Below are positions 5,499 through 12,530 of a stretch of 27,707 bases of DNA, piece after piece. The notes below the pieces were generated by a model, which saw nothing but the letters and a program-made list of their open reading frames with translations, made no database searches and was not told where the DNA came from. This DNA is from a virus, in IMG/VR virus record IMGVR_UViG_3300007516_000105, positions 1 to 27,707 of that record. One strand, 5' to 3'. How positions within the stretch are numbered: the first letter of the stretch is position 1; each line of letters opens with the position of its first letter. The position numbers and the translations under genes are program-made.

Positions 5499-7925
5499 AT
5501 GCGCATTGTAGATAATAAAGCACTCGTAGTTAAAACGAGGCGACCACACATCATCGTCGAGAACATCACTAAATCTGCCGTAGTAGGCAAGACGAACGAC
5601 GTATTCGAGGTGGCTGTGCACTGGGGGATAGATGAGGCGCAGAAACTTACTGCACTTAACATTGGTGGGGTACCTTCACCGATTGGCAAAGACTACAAGT
5701 GGACAGGGAAGTTCACTCCGTTTGACCACCAGCGTGAGACCTCCTCCTTCTTGTCCTTACGTAAACGAGCGTTCTGTTTCTCTGAGGCAGGTACTGGTAA
5801 GACGGCTAGTGTCATCTGGGCGGCCGATTACCTTATGCAGCAGAAACAGGTGAAACGGATTCTGGTGGTGTGCCCCCTTTCCATTATGAAAGCCGCGTGG
5901 CAACAAGACCTATTCAAGTTTGCAATGCACCGCAGCTGTGTAGTGGCCCACGGTACTGCTGAGTCCCGCAAGAAAGCGATCGCCACCGGCGCTGAGTTTG
6001 TAATCATAAACTTCGATGGCGTGGGTGTAGTCGAGAAAGAAATTATTGAAGCTAAGTTTGATATGATTGTCATAGACGAATGCTTTGTGGCGGGCACACT
6101 GGTGGATACCCCGAAAGGCCCTGTGGGGATTGAAACTTTATGCGTAGGTGACGAAGTGTTGACATCTAATGGAGTAGCACCTATAAGAAGGGTTACAAAC
6201 AAACCTGCAACTCACCTAGTGCGTATACGGACTTCTGATGGAAAAGATATTACCTGCACCCCCGAGCACCCCTTCTTCACGGATGCAGGGTGGGTTACTG
6301 CCGAACATACTGAGGGTAGAAGACTTGTATCTTTGGTTGACCTGTGCAATATGCGAGACCCCCTACCACATACACGTCTCCAAATACCAATGGCACCGCA
6401 AGAAGGGTTCCCAAACGGGGCTTGCCTGCTCACGATCTTGCGCTCGGAAGAGGTACCACTTGCTAAATCCGGGGGCCAGCTACTTCAACCGTATCCCGAA
6501 AGAACAGCGGGGGGTTTCCCATGCACCGAAGTCCCCAGAGGCGCGCGCAAAAATATCCCAGACGCTAAAAGCGAAAGGCCCTCGCCCCTCTATACGCGGG
6601 GGCAACGGGACTGGAGTTACCCCGATGGAAGCATTAGTGCAAGAATGCTTAGGTCCACAATGGGTATGGAACTACGCAGTGTCATTGGGGAGCAGGCAGG
6701 TAGGCTATCCTACGAATTACAAACTGGACTTCGCATGGCCCTCCAAGAAGATAGGGTTAGAAGTGGATGGGGGGAGCCACAGTGCGAGGAGCCGACAGGC
6801 CCAAGACCGGAAAAAAGAAGCGAGACTAGCGGAGTTTGGGTGGTCAGTGTTTCGCGTGTCGAATGTGAACGTCCAGTCCCTGTATACAACCTCGAAGTTG
6901 AAGGCACACCTAACTACTTTGTTGGGGGTGGCGCCCTAGTACACAACTGCAATGCTTACAAGAACGCCTCCACTAACCGCTGGAAAATTATGGCTCGTAT
7001 TGCCTACGGGGTTGAGTGGCTATGGTTAATGACGGGCACCCCTGCGGCACAGTCCCCGGTAGACGCCTACGGCCTAGCAAAGTTGGCTGTGCCCCACATG
7101 GTCTCCCCTTACATAGGGCAGTTCAGGGATAAGGTGCTATACAAAGTTTCCCAATTTGTATGGAAGCCCAAGTTCAATGCAGACAAAATAGTGCACGCCG
7201 TACTGCAGCCTGCGATACGCTTCGAGAAGAAGAACTGCCTCGACCTGCCACTAGTGACGCACGTAGACAGGGAAGCCCCGCTTACCCCGCAGCAAATGAA
7301 GTTCTACAAAATACTCAAGAGCAAGATGATGATTGAGGCAGCGGGGGAATCTGTTACCTCAGTTAACGCAGCGGTAAACTTGAACAAGCTCATGCAGGTT
7401 GCCTGTGGGTCGGTATACTCCGACGATGGGGACGTGGTGGAGTTTGACGTAAGCAACCGCTTGAACGCGGTGCTCGAAGTAGTTGAAGAGGCTTCCAACA
7501 AAGTGCTTATCTTCGTACCCTTCACGCACACTATCCACCGATTAAAAGAGTTCCTAGCCAAGCACAAGATCACCTCTGAGATTATCGACGGCAGCGTGTC
7601 GCTAAACACCCGTAGTCAGCACATAGCAGACTTCCAAAACAAGCCCGACCCCAAGGTGCTTATCATCCAGCCACAAGCTGCCTCCCATGGGCTTACACTT
7701 ACTGCAGCAGATACAATCATCTGGTACGCGCCCACACCAAGTGTGGAGACTTACCTGCAAGCAAACGCGCGTATCGACCGCCCCGGCCAGCATAACCCCA
7801 TGACCATCGTGCATATCCACGGCAGCGACATAGAGGAGCACCTCTACAAGATGCTGCGCAGCAATATCGACAACCACAATAAAATAGTTGATCTATACCG
7901 CGAAGTAATGAAAAGTACCCCTTGA
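5499..7925 (+). CDS. SNF2-type DEAD-like helicase precursor containing an intein
   Basis: This gene encodes an 808-residue precursor. Removing residues 195-483 leaves a 519-residue superfamily 2 helicase. Helicase motifs seen are a Q-like entry (FTPFDHQRE near 72-80), Walker A (SEAGTGKT, 95-102), motif Ia (ILVVCPLSIM), Walker B VIDE (191-194), motif III TGTP (about 512-515), motif V (ASHGLTLTAAD) and motif VI (QANARIDRPGQ, near 754). After splicing the Walker B region reads VIDE-CNAYKN, the usual form in phage SNF2-like helicases. The protein is expected to move on or unwind DNA during phage replication or recombination. It begins 3 bases after the HNH gene. The purine-rich AGGGGGC at 5481-5487 is a rather distant ribosome site. 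The stop codon overlaps the -35 of the next promoter. Until the intein splices out, the ATPase site is interrupted and should be inactive. Confidence 0.93.
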   Translation: MRIVDNKALVVKTRRPHIIVENITKSAVVGKTNDVFEVAVHWGIDEAQKLTALNIGGVPSPIGKDYKWTGKFTPFDHQRETSSFLSLRKRAFCFSEAGTGKTASVIWAADYLMQQKQVKRILVVCPLSIMKAAWQQDLFKFAMHRSCVVAHGTAESRKKAIATGAEFVIINFDGVGVVEKEIIEAKFDMIVIDECFVAGTLVDTPKGPVGIETLCVGDEVLTSNGVAPIRRVTNKPATHLVRIRTSDGKDITCTPEHPFFTDAGWVTAEHTEGRRLVSLVDLCNMRDPLPHTRLQIPMAPQEGFPNGACLLTILRSEEVPLAKSGGQLLQPYPERTAGGFPCTEVPRGARKNIPDAKSERPSPLYTRGQRDWSYPDGSISARMLRSTMGMELRSVIGEQAGRLSYELQTGLRMALQEDRVRSGWGEPQCEEPTGPRPEKRSETSGVWVVSVSRVECERPVPVYNLEVEGTPNYFVGGGALVHNCNAYKNASTNRWKIMARIAYGVEWLWLMTGTPAAQSPVDAYGLAKLAVPHMVSPYIGQFRDKVLYKVSQFVWKPKFNADKIVHAVLQPAIRFEKKNCLDLPLVTHVDREAPLTPQQMKFYKILKSKMMIEAAGESVTSVNAAVNLNKLMQVACGSVYSDDGDVVEFDVSNRLNAVLEVVEEASNKVLIFVPFTHTIHRLKEFLAKHKITSEIIDGSVSLNTRSQHIADFQNKPDPKVLIIQPQAASHGLTLTAADTIIWYAPTPSVETYLQANARIDRPGQHNPMTIVHIHGSDIEEHLYKMLRSNIDNHNKIVDLYREVMKSTP
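6081..6947 (+). mobile_element. Intein in the Walker B motif of the helicase
   Basis: A protein-splicing element of 289 residues (precursor residues 195-483) lies between VIDE and CNAYKN. Block A is CFVAGTLVDTPKGP with the N-terminal Cys nucleophile. Block B is ITCTPEHPFF, with the T-x2-H pattern, followed by WVTAEHTEGRRLV. Block F is VPVYNLEVEGTPNYFVGG and block G is ALVHN with penultimate His and terminal Asn, followed by Cys as the +1 extein residue. All splicing residues are present, so it should be active. The Hint parts cover roughly residues 195-282 and 448-483. The 165 residues between them are Pro- and Arg-rich, resemble no intein endonuclease, and are explained by an overlapping endonuclease gene in the +1 frame. 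Active-site insertion is typical of inteins. Confidence 0.93.
6238..6939 (+). CDS. EDxHD (Vsr-like) homing endonuclease, overprinted on the intein in the +1 frame
   Basis: This is a homing endonuclease read one frame off from the helicase-intein gene. Counting from the ATG at 6238 (233 residues), it has a Cys4 zinc finger (C36, C39, C64, C68). A NUMOD3-like DNA-binding segment follows (SPEARAKISQTLKAKG, 99-114). A Vsr-like nuclease domain then shows E131 (TPMEALVQE), D164 (YKLDFAWP), LEVDGGSH with H181, D190 (QDRKKEARLAEFGW) and FRVSN at 205-209. These match the EDxHD family typified by I-Bth0305I and by endonucleases found with fractured split-intein genes. The recognisable protein begins at C36 (base 6343). 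The start is uncertain: ATG 6238, ATG 6283, or TTG 6325, which has GAGGG about 9 bases upstream. Expression could be by internal initiation. The TAG at 6937-6939 lies inside intein block G. Confidence 0.88.
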   Translation: MEKILPAPPSTPSSRMQGGLLPNILRVEDLYLWLTCAICETPYHIHVSKYQWHRKKGSQTGLACSRSCARKRYHLLNPGASYFNRIPKEQRGVSHAPKSPEARAKISQTLKAKGPRPSIRGGNGTGVTPMEALVQECLGPQWVWNYAVSLGSRQVGYPTNYKLDFAWPSKKIGLEVDGGSHSARSRQAQDRKKEARLAEFGWSVFRVSNVNVQSLYTTSKLKAHLTTLLGVAP

Positions 7926-7949
7926 CATTGTCTAGTAGACAGCTATACT
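7922..7949 (+). promoter_or_regulatory. Sigma70-type promoter with an internal operator-like dyad
   Basis: TTGACA (7922-7927) and TATACT (7944-7949) are separated by 16 bases, a near-consensus sigma70 promoter. The -35 overlaps the helicase stop codon. Inside the spacer is a perfect dyad, GTCTA-G-TAGAC (7930-7940), well placed for a repressor that would block RNA polymerase. The overlapping GACATTGTC (7924-7932) recurs at 2257-2265. Transcription would start near 7956 and serve the genes from 8014 onwards (small protein, ssDNA-binding protein, helix-turn-helix protein, primase). Host RNA polymerase use is an inference from the consensus. Confidence 0.7.
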
Positions 7950-7977
7950 GACCCTCCATACACAAAGAAACACCCAT

Positions 7978-7993
7978 CTGAGGCGTGCCTCAG
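7978..7993 (+). promoter_or_regulatory. 16-base palindrome in the leader upstream of the 8014 gene
   Basis: CTGAGGC-GT-GCCTCAG is a perfect inverted repeat with 7-base arms and a 2-base centre. It lies about 22 bases after the expected transcription start and 7 bases before AAGGAG (8001-8006). The very short centre suits a DNA operator for a dimeric regulator better than an RNA hairpin, although a slightly opened hairpin is possible. The small helix-turn-helix protein encoded at 9360 is a candidate binder, by inference only. Confidence 0.5.
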
Positions 7994-8013
7994 TTGAACC
8001 AAGGAGATACACC

Positions 8014-8394
8014 GTGAACACTGAAAAACTAGTGGCTGCGTATATAAATCTACGTGACGCCATAAGCGACCACGACGCAGAGATAAAGGCCCTCAAAGAA
8101 AAGCAACAGCTCATTGCTGACGAACTCCTTGGCCTATGTGCTGAGGAAAACGCTGACAGCATCCGTACCCCGGCGGGCACAGTTTCACGCCGACTCAACT
8201 CCACTTATTGGACGAGTGACTGGGAGGAGATGTACAAGTTCATCGAAAAGCACAACGCCCCCTTCTTACTAGAGAAGCGCATTTCCACGTCGAGCATGCG
8301 TGATTTCCTAGAGCAAAACCCCGACGAGTCCCCAGTGGGGCTGCAAGCCAAACGCAATTACATCATCAGCATCCGCAAACCAACTGCCAAGTAG
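8014..8394 (+). CDS. Conserved phage protein of unknown function (coiled-coil N-terminus)
   Basis: This is a 126-residue protein with a GTG start at 8014, fixed by AAGGAG at 8001-8006 with 7-base spacing. Residues 1-50 are helical and coiled-coil-like (Y.NLRDAISDHDAEIKALKEKQQLI). The C-terminal domain holds IRTPAGTVSRR, a tryptophan pair (YWTSDWEEMYKFI), LLEKRIS and a final PVGLQAKRNYIISIRKP. The pattern 'RTPAGT ... W..... LEKRIS ... P.G......I.VR' recurs in many phage replication regions directly before an ssDNA-binding protein gene, as here. The function is unknown to me. A replication accessory role is inferred from context. It is the first gene after the 7922 promoter. Confidence 0.75.
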   Translation: MNTEKLVAAYINLRDAISDHDAEIKALKEKQQLIADELLGLCAEENADSIRTPAGTVSRRLNSTYWTSDWEEMYKFIEKHNAPFLLEKRISTSSMRDFLEQNPDESPVGLQAKRNYIISIRKPTAK

Positions 8395-8403
8395 GAGAAT
8401 ACT

Positions 8404-9360
8404 ATGGGCACTAATGTAGGAATATTCACAGGCGGTACACAGGTTATAACCTCTGACCGTAGAAAAAGTAAACTGGCTGAATCTTTAGCCTCCTCCGGCA
8501 TGACCGGGCGCCGCATCCAGACCAACACTAATGGTACCTTCAAGCGCCTTGTAAACGGGGAGCAGGTTGGGAACGCTATCCGCGGTGAGCTGAATGTCAT
8601 TATTGTTGGGGCTCTGCCGCAAGTGTCCCGCATACTCTATAAGGCTGAGTATGACCCCGAGGCAGAGGCTACGTTGCCTAACTGCTGGTCGAATCTTGGC
8701 GACAAGCCAGAGCCCGGTGTTGCGCACCCAGAGCATACTAATTGTGCTGAGTGTCCGATGAATATCCCCGGCTCGGGTAAGCAGGGTAAGCGCGCATGCC
8801 GATACCAGCGTCGTATCTCTGTGCTCGTAGAGGGTGATAGTTCCGGTGAGGTGTACCAGTTCAACGTCCCGGCTAAATCGCTGTTCGGTAAAGGCACCGG
8901 CAATGTGCATCCCTTCGAGAGTTACATTAAGTTCTTGCTGGCCAACGGGGAATCCCCTGACAATGTCGTTACCCACACCGAGTACGACCTTAACGCCGAG
9001 ACTATGGAGCTGCAGTTCTCTCCAGTGCGCAATACCACGGACGAGGAGTACGAGCTTGTAGTTGCTGCACAAGAGCGCCCTGAGACTGAGTTGTACACAA
9101 AGATTACTGTAGGGCATACGGATGGGGTAACTAAGAAAGCCCTTGATAAGCCCACAGAGAAGAAGCCAGTGGTACAGCGCTCTGACGAGCCTGACGACGA
9201 GCCCGCACCGGCCAAGAAAGCTGCTAAGCCACCTGTGGACGACACGGACGAGGAAGAGGCTCCAGAGCCAACCAAGCGCCCTAAGAAAGCCGCTGCGGAA
9301 GAAGCAACTGAAACTGATGACCTCGCTTCCGTTCTGGATGCGTGGGGGAGTGACGACTAA
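8404..9360 (+). CDS. Predicted single-stranded DNA-binding protein with acidic tail
   Basis: This is a 318-residue protein. The first 200 residues are rich in beta strands and include a Cys set (LPNCW, HTNCAECPMN, RACRY) that could bind zinc. Residues 235-318 form a disordered Pro-, Lys- and Glu-rich linker ending in DDLASVLDAWGSDD. An acidic tail ending in hydrophobic residues and Asp is the hallmark of phage and bacterial SSB proteins, where it contacts polymerase, helicase or primase. Together with its place between helicase and primase genes, this supports an SSB role similar to T7 gp2.5. The N-terminal fold was not proven by eye. AGGAG at 8394-8398 sets the start. The stop overlaps the next ATG (TAATG). 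Confidence 0.7.
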   Translation: MGTNVGIFTGGTQVITSDRRKSKLAESLASSGMTGRRIQTNTNGTFKRLVNGEQVGNAIRGELNVIIVGALPQVSRILYKAEYDPEAEATLPNCWSNLGDKPEPGVAHPEHTNCAECPMNIPGSGKQGKRACRYQRRISVLVEGDSSGEVYQFNVPAKSLFGKGTGNVHPFESYIKFLLANGESPDNVVTHTEYDLNAETMELQFSPVRNTTDEEYELVVAAQERPETELYTKITVGHTDGVTKKALDKPTEKKPVVQRSDEPDDEPAPAKKAAKPPVDDTDEEEAPEPTKRPKKAAAEEATETDDLASVLDAWGSDD

Positions 9361-9590
9361 TGAACTACGGCTACAGCACAAGTATTGTTTCCGCTAATAA
9401 GGCCGCCTCGGAGGAATCCCTCGGGGTACAGCTCGGGCGCGTCTGCATAGAGCATAAAGTGCCTGTGGCCGTGGTTTCTGACCGACTGTGTGTAAGTAGG
9501 CAGACGGTGTACAACTGGTTTACCGGAATATCTATGCCTAATCAAAGCACGGAACGTCGGGTACTCCAGTTTATAGCCCGGTACAAGTAA
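9360..9590 (+). CDS. Small helix-turn-helix DNA-binding protein
   Basis: This 76-residue protein consists mainly of a Cro/CI-type helix-turn-helix. Residues 22-60 read LGVQLGRVCIEHKVPVAVVS, then DRLCVSRQTVYNWFTGISMP. The turn and recognition helix (VSRQTVYNWFTG) are clear. It is probably a phage transcriptional regulator. The nearby dyads at 7930-7940 and 7978-7993, upstream of its own operon, are candidate sites and would make it autoregulatory. It starts at a TAATG junction with the SSB gene, so it is made together with that protein. No oligomerisation or effector domain is present. Confidence 0.78.
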   Translation: MNYGYSTSIVSANKAASEESLGVQLGRVCIEHKVPVAVVSDRLCVSRQTVYNWFTGISMPNQSTERRVLQFIARYK

Positions 9591-9647
9591 CCCCCTGAAA
9601 CAACAATAACCGAGGAAACTCGGGGGGCACTGCTCCCTCTAAAAACC
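9591..9647 (+). promoter_or_regulatory. Structured leader of the primase gene without a clear ribosome binding site
   Basis: The 57-base gap folds well. CCGAG-GAAA-CTCGG (9610-9623) is a perfect hairpin with a GNRA tetraloop. GGGGGC-ACT-GCTCCC (9623-9628 and 9632-9637) forms a second stem that shares its first G. CCCCC at 9591-9595 could also pair with the G-run. No Shine-Dalgarno sequence is seen in the 10 bases before the ATG at 9648; the bases there are CTCTAAAAACC. The G-run is 20 bases away and likely paired. Confidence 0.4.
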
Positions 9648-12530
9648 ATGGAAAACTTCGACCTCATATCATATGTACAACCGACGGATGGGTGGTTCGT
9701 CGTGATTGGGATTAAAGGTAAGAAAGGGGTTAGGCAGCATATAGGGGCCACCCGTGCCGAAGCCGACACCGCTATAGAAAGATTTACTTCCCAAGGACGG
9801 GATGCCTATTTCGCAGTGGCTAAGTTCAAGTCCAATGCAAACCGCACCAACGCAAACGCAGGCTCCCTGAAAGCGTTCTGGCTCGACATAGACTGTGGTG
9901 CTGATAAGGCCGTGGTTAACGAGAAGACAGGGGTACCTGCGGGTTACGCCACCCAGAGCCTAGGGTTACAGGCACTCAAGAGCTTCTGCCTCACAGCGGG
10001 GCTCCCTAAGCCTACCATCGTCAACTCTGGCCGTGGTCTGCATGTCTACTGGGTGCTAGATGAAGCTATAACCCCAGCCCAGTGGCAACCAGTGGCTGAC
10101 AGGCTACGTGCAGTATGCGTGGCGCAGGCACTCTACGTAGACCCTGCGGTTTTTGAAACGGCGCGCGTCCTGCGTGTACCCGGCACACTGAACTACAAAG
10201 ACACTCCACCTAAGCCAGTCTCCGTTATCACAGTAGCCCCAACACTGTCTCTTGCAGAATTCAAAGAGGTATTAGGCGGCCAAGGTATGGAGCCACTCCC
10301 TACCAAGCCAGTACGTGAGCTGACGGCATTGGGTAAGTCCCTGCTTGGCAACATAGACACTACGTTCAGTAAGATAATGCTGCGCAGCGCTAAGAAGCAT
10401 GGGTGCCAACAACTCCTAGATTGCTACGTGAACCGAGATTCTCTGGCCGAACCACGGTGGTTCAACGCCCTGTCTATTGCCAAGTTCTGCGTGGACAAGA
10501 CTGCAGCCATACACAAAATGTCTGCCGGCCACCCTGACTATAACCCACACGACGTTGAGCATAAGATACGGGGTATAAAAGGCCCTCATTCCTGTGCTGA
10601 GTTTGCTAAGGCTAATCCGGGTGGGTGTGACGGGTGCCCCCATAAGGGCAAGATAACGAGCCCCATAGTGCTAGGTAAGACACTGGCCAAAGCGGAGGAA
10701 CCCCCCGTAGAGGAGGAGCTGTACGACGAGGAGATAGACTTATCGGTTAGCACTTCCACAGGCAAGCACATATACAAGATGCCGCCACCGCCACCTCCCT
10801 TTTTCCGCGGTAAGAACGGAGGTATCTATCTCGACTCTGGGGAGGAGGAAGCGGAACCCGTGCTGGTATACGAGCACGACCTATACGTTGTGAAGCTGAT
10901 GCACGACCCGATAAAAGGCTACGTAGCGGTGCTGCGTGCGCACCTGCCTCAGGATGGGGTAATCGAGTTCGTTATGCCTACTACAACGGTGACTGAGGGC
11001 AGGGAGCTGCGCAGGGAGCTAGCAAGGAGTGGCGTGATCGCCTCAGACGCACGCTACAAACAAATAACCACGTACATCATCCTCTCTATACGAGAGTTGC
11101 AGATAGCATATAAGGCGGAACTCATGAGACTTCAATTTGGTTGGGCAGATAAAGACAGTAAGTTTATTGTGGGGGACAGGGAGATTACCAAGGACGGCAT
11201 ATACCACAGCCCCCCTTCTAGCACGACCAGCACTATGTCGGGGCACTTTAATACGTGCGGGGAGCTAGACCTATGGAAGGAAGTGTTTGCCCTCTATGGC
11301 CGCCCCGGTCTGGAGATACAAGCGTTTGCTGCTTTGTCGGGCTTCGGCGCCCCCCTACTCAAGTTCACTGGGCAAAAAGGGGCAGTGATAAACCTTATAC
11401 ATTCTGGCGCAGGCACAGGTAAAACTACTGCTCTGCGCATGGCTAATAGCATCTTTGGCCACCCGGAATACCTGCTAGGCAACCCCAACGACACCAAGGT
11501 GGGGCGCACGATAAAGCTCGGCATCTTGAACAATATCGTCAACACCATAGACGAGGTGACTAACATGGAGGCGAAGGAAGTCTCCGAGGCACTGTACGAG
11601 TTCTCCCAAGGGCGCGGCAAGGACAAAGCCAAGTCAGATGCCAACCAGCTACGCGAGAACAATACTACGTGGCGCACCATCACCGTGACCAGCTCCAATG
11701 CCTCATTGGTGGAAAAGCTAGGGGTGTTGAAGAGTTCCCCCGACGGTGAGCTCATGCGGCTACTGGAGTTCAAGGTCGGCTACACTGACGTGGGGGTTAT
11801 CTCAACGGAGGAGGGCAAGGCCATGTTCGACCACCAGCTCATGCTTAACTTCGGGCTAGCCGGTGAGGTGTTTGCACAGTGGGTAATAGGCAACCTAGAG
11901 GAAGTAGTCCAGACCGTACTGCGCATCCAGAAGAAGATAGACACTGAGCTGCGTCTAACCCAGAGGGAGCGTAACTGGTCGGCAGTGATGGCAGCCAACA
12001 TCACCGGGGGGCTAATAGCCAAGCGGCTGGGTCTTATTGACTGGGATATGAAGCGTATCCACAATATAGTAGCCCTAAGCATAGCGGAGATGCGCGACAC
12101 GGTAACAGCCCCGGTGAGTGACGCCAGCGCGGTAGTAGGTGACTACATATACCGACACAACCGTAACATGCTGGTAGTGGATAACGGCGTGGACAAGCGC
12201 AGCAACATGCAGAAGTTCCCTATACTAGAGCCCTTCGGTGCCCTCCTCATGCGGTACGAGCCCGACACTAAGTTGCTATTCATTAAGTCCAAGGAGTTTA
12301 AGGACGACTGCGTTAAGAACCAAGTGAACTACCGGGATACAGTGAAGGCACTGACGGCTAGTGGCATGCTGATTGAGGTGGCGAACAAGCGCCTGAGTAA
12401 GGGTTCCAAGATAATAAGCACCGGGGTACACTCACTCGTGCTAGATGGCAGCAACCCGGACTTCATTGACATGGAGCCTATAATAGTAACTGCAGGAGGC
12501 CCGCTCGCTGATGCAGGTGGAGAATCTTAA
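9648..12530 (+). CDS. Primase-helicase: AEP-type primase fused to an ATPase/helicase
   Basis: This 960-residue enzyme should both prime and unwind DNA at the fork. Residues 1-190 form an archaeo-eukaryotic primase-type domain, with FWLDIDCG (D80 and D82, metal ligands), NSGRGLHVYW (126-135, with the motif II His) and ARVLRVPGTLNYKD (172-185). A linker region with HSC, GGCDGCPHKG (about 325-340) may bind zinc. The C-terminal half is an AAA+/SF3-like ATPase of the DUF927 type: Walker A GAGTGKTT near residue 588, Walker B NTIDEV near 630, and a polar strand ITVTSSNAS near 680 (sensor 1). It is the last large gene of the plus-strand unit and follows the SSB and helix-turn-helix genes. The ATG at 9648 agrees with the expected N-terminus, although it lacks a clear ribosome site. 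Confidence 0.88.
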   Translation: MENFDLISYVQPTDGWFVVIGIKGKKGVRQHIGATRAEADTAIERFTSQGRDAYFAVAKFKSNANRTNANAGSLKAFWLDIDCGADKAVVNEKTGVPAGYATQSLGLQALKSFCLTAGLPKPTIVNSGRGLHVYWVLDEAITPAQWQPVADRLRAVCVAQALYVDPAVFETARVLRVPGTLNYKDTPPKPVSVITVAPTLSLAEFKEVLGGQGMEPLPTKPVRELTALGKSLLGNIDTTFSKIMLRSAKKHGCQQLLDCYVNRDSLAEPRWFNALSIAKFCVDKTAAIHKMSAGHPDYNPHDVEHKIRGIKGPHSCAEFAKANPGGCDGCPHKGKITSPIVLGKTLAKAEEPPVEEELYDEEIDLSVSTSTGKHIYKMPPPPPPFFRGKNGGIYLDSGEEEAEPVLVYEHDLYVVKLMHDPIKGYVAVLRAHLPQDGVIEFVMPTTTVTEGRELRRELARSGVIASDARYKQITTYIILSIRELQIAYKAELMRLQFGWADKDSKFIVGDREITKDGIYHSPPSSTTSTMSGHFNTCGELDLWKEVFALYGRPGLEIQAFAALSGFGAPLLKFTGQKGAVINLIHSGAGTGKTTALRMANSIFGHPEYLLGNPNDTKVGRTIKLGILNNIVNTIDEVTNMEAKEVSEALYEFSQGRGKDKAKSDANQLRENNTTWRTITVTSSNASLVEKLGVLKSSPDGELMRLLEFKVGYTDVGVISTEEGKAMFDHQLMLNFGLAGEVFAQWVIGNLEEVVQTVLRIQKKIDTELRLTQRERNWSAVMAANITGGLIAKRLGLIDWDMKRIHNIVALSIAEMRDTVTAPVSDASAVVGDYIYRHNRNMLVVDNGVDKRSNMQKFPILEPFGALLMRYEPDTKLLFIKSKEFKDDCVKNQVNYRDTVKALTASGMLIEVANKRLSKGSKIISTGVHSLVLDGSNPDFIDMEPIIVTAGGPLADAGGES

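Noticed and set aside
4918-5523. 201-residue minus-strand open frame over the exonuclease and HNH genes
   Set aside because: It crosses two well-supported plus-strand genes and has no ribosome site or recognisable domain.
6081-6947. Group I or II intron instead of an intein
   Set aside because: The reading frame continues through both junctions and all protein-splicing blocks are present at the ends, which an RNA intron would not show.
8959-8967. GACAATGTC, reverse complement of the promoter nonamer
   Set aside because: It lies inside the SSB coding sequence (encoding part of PDNVV) with no promoter elements around it, so it is probably chance.
8485-9381. 298-residue open frame on the minus strand opposite the SSB gene
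   Set aside because: It is a codon-usage shadow of a clear plus-strand gene with a ribosome site and an acidic SSB-type tail. The antisense product is Leu- and Ser-rich without motifs or a start signal.
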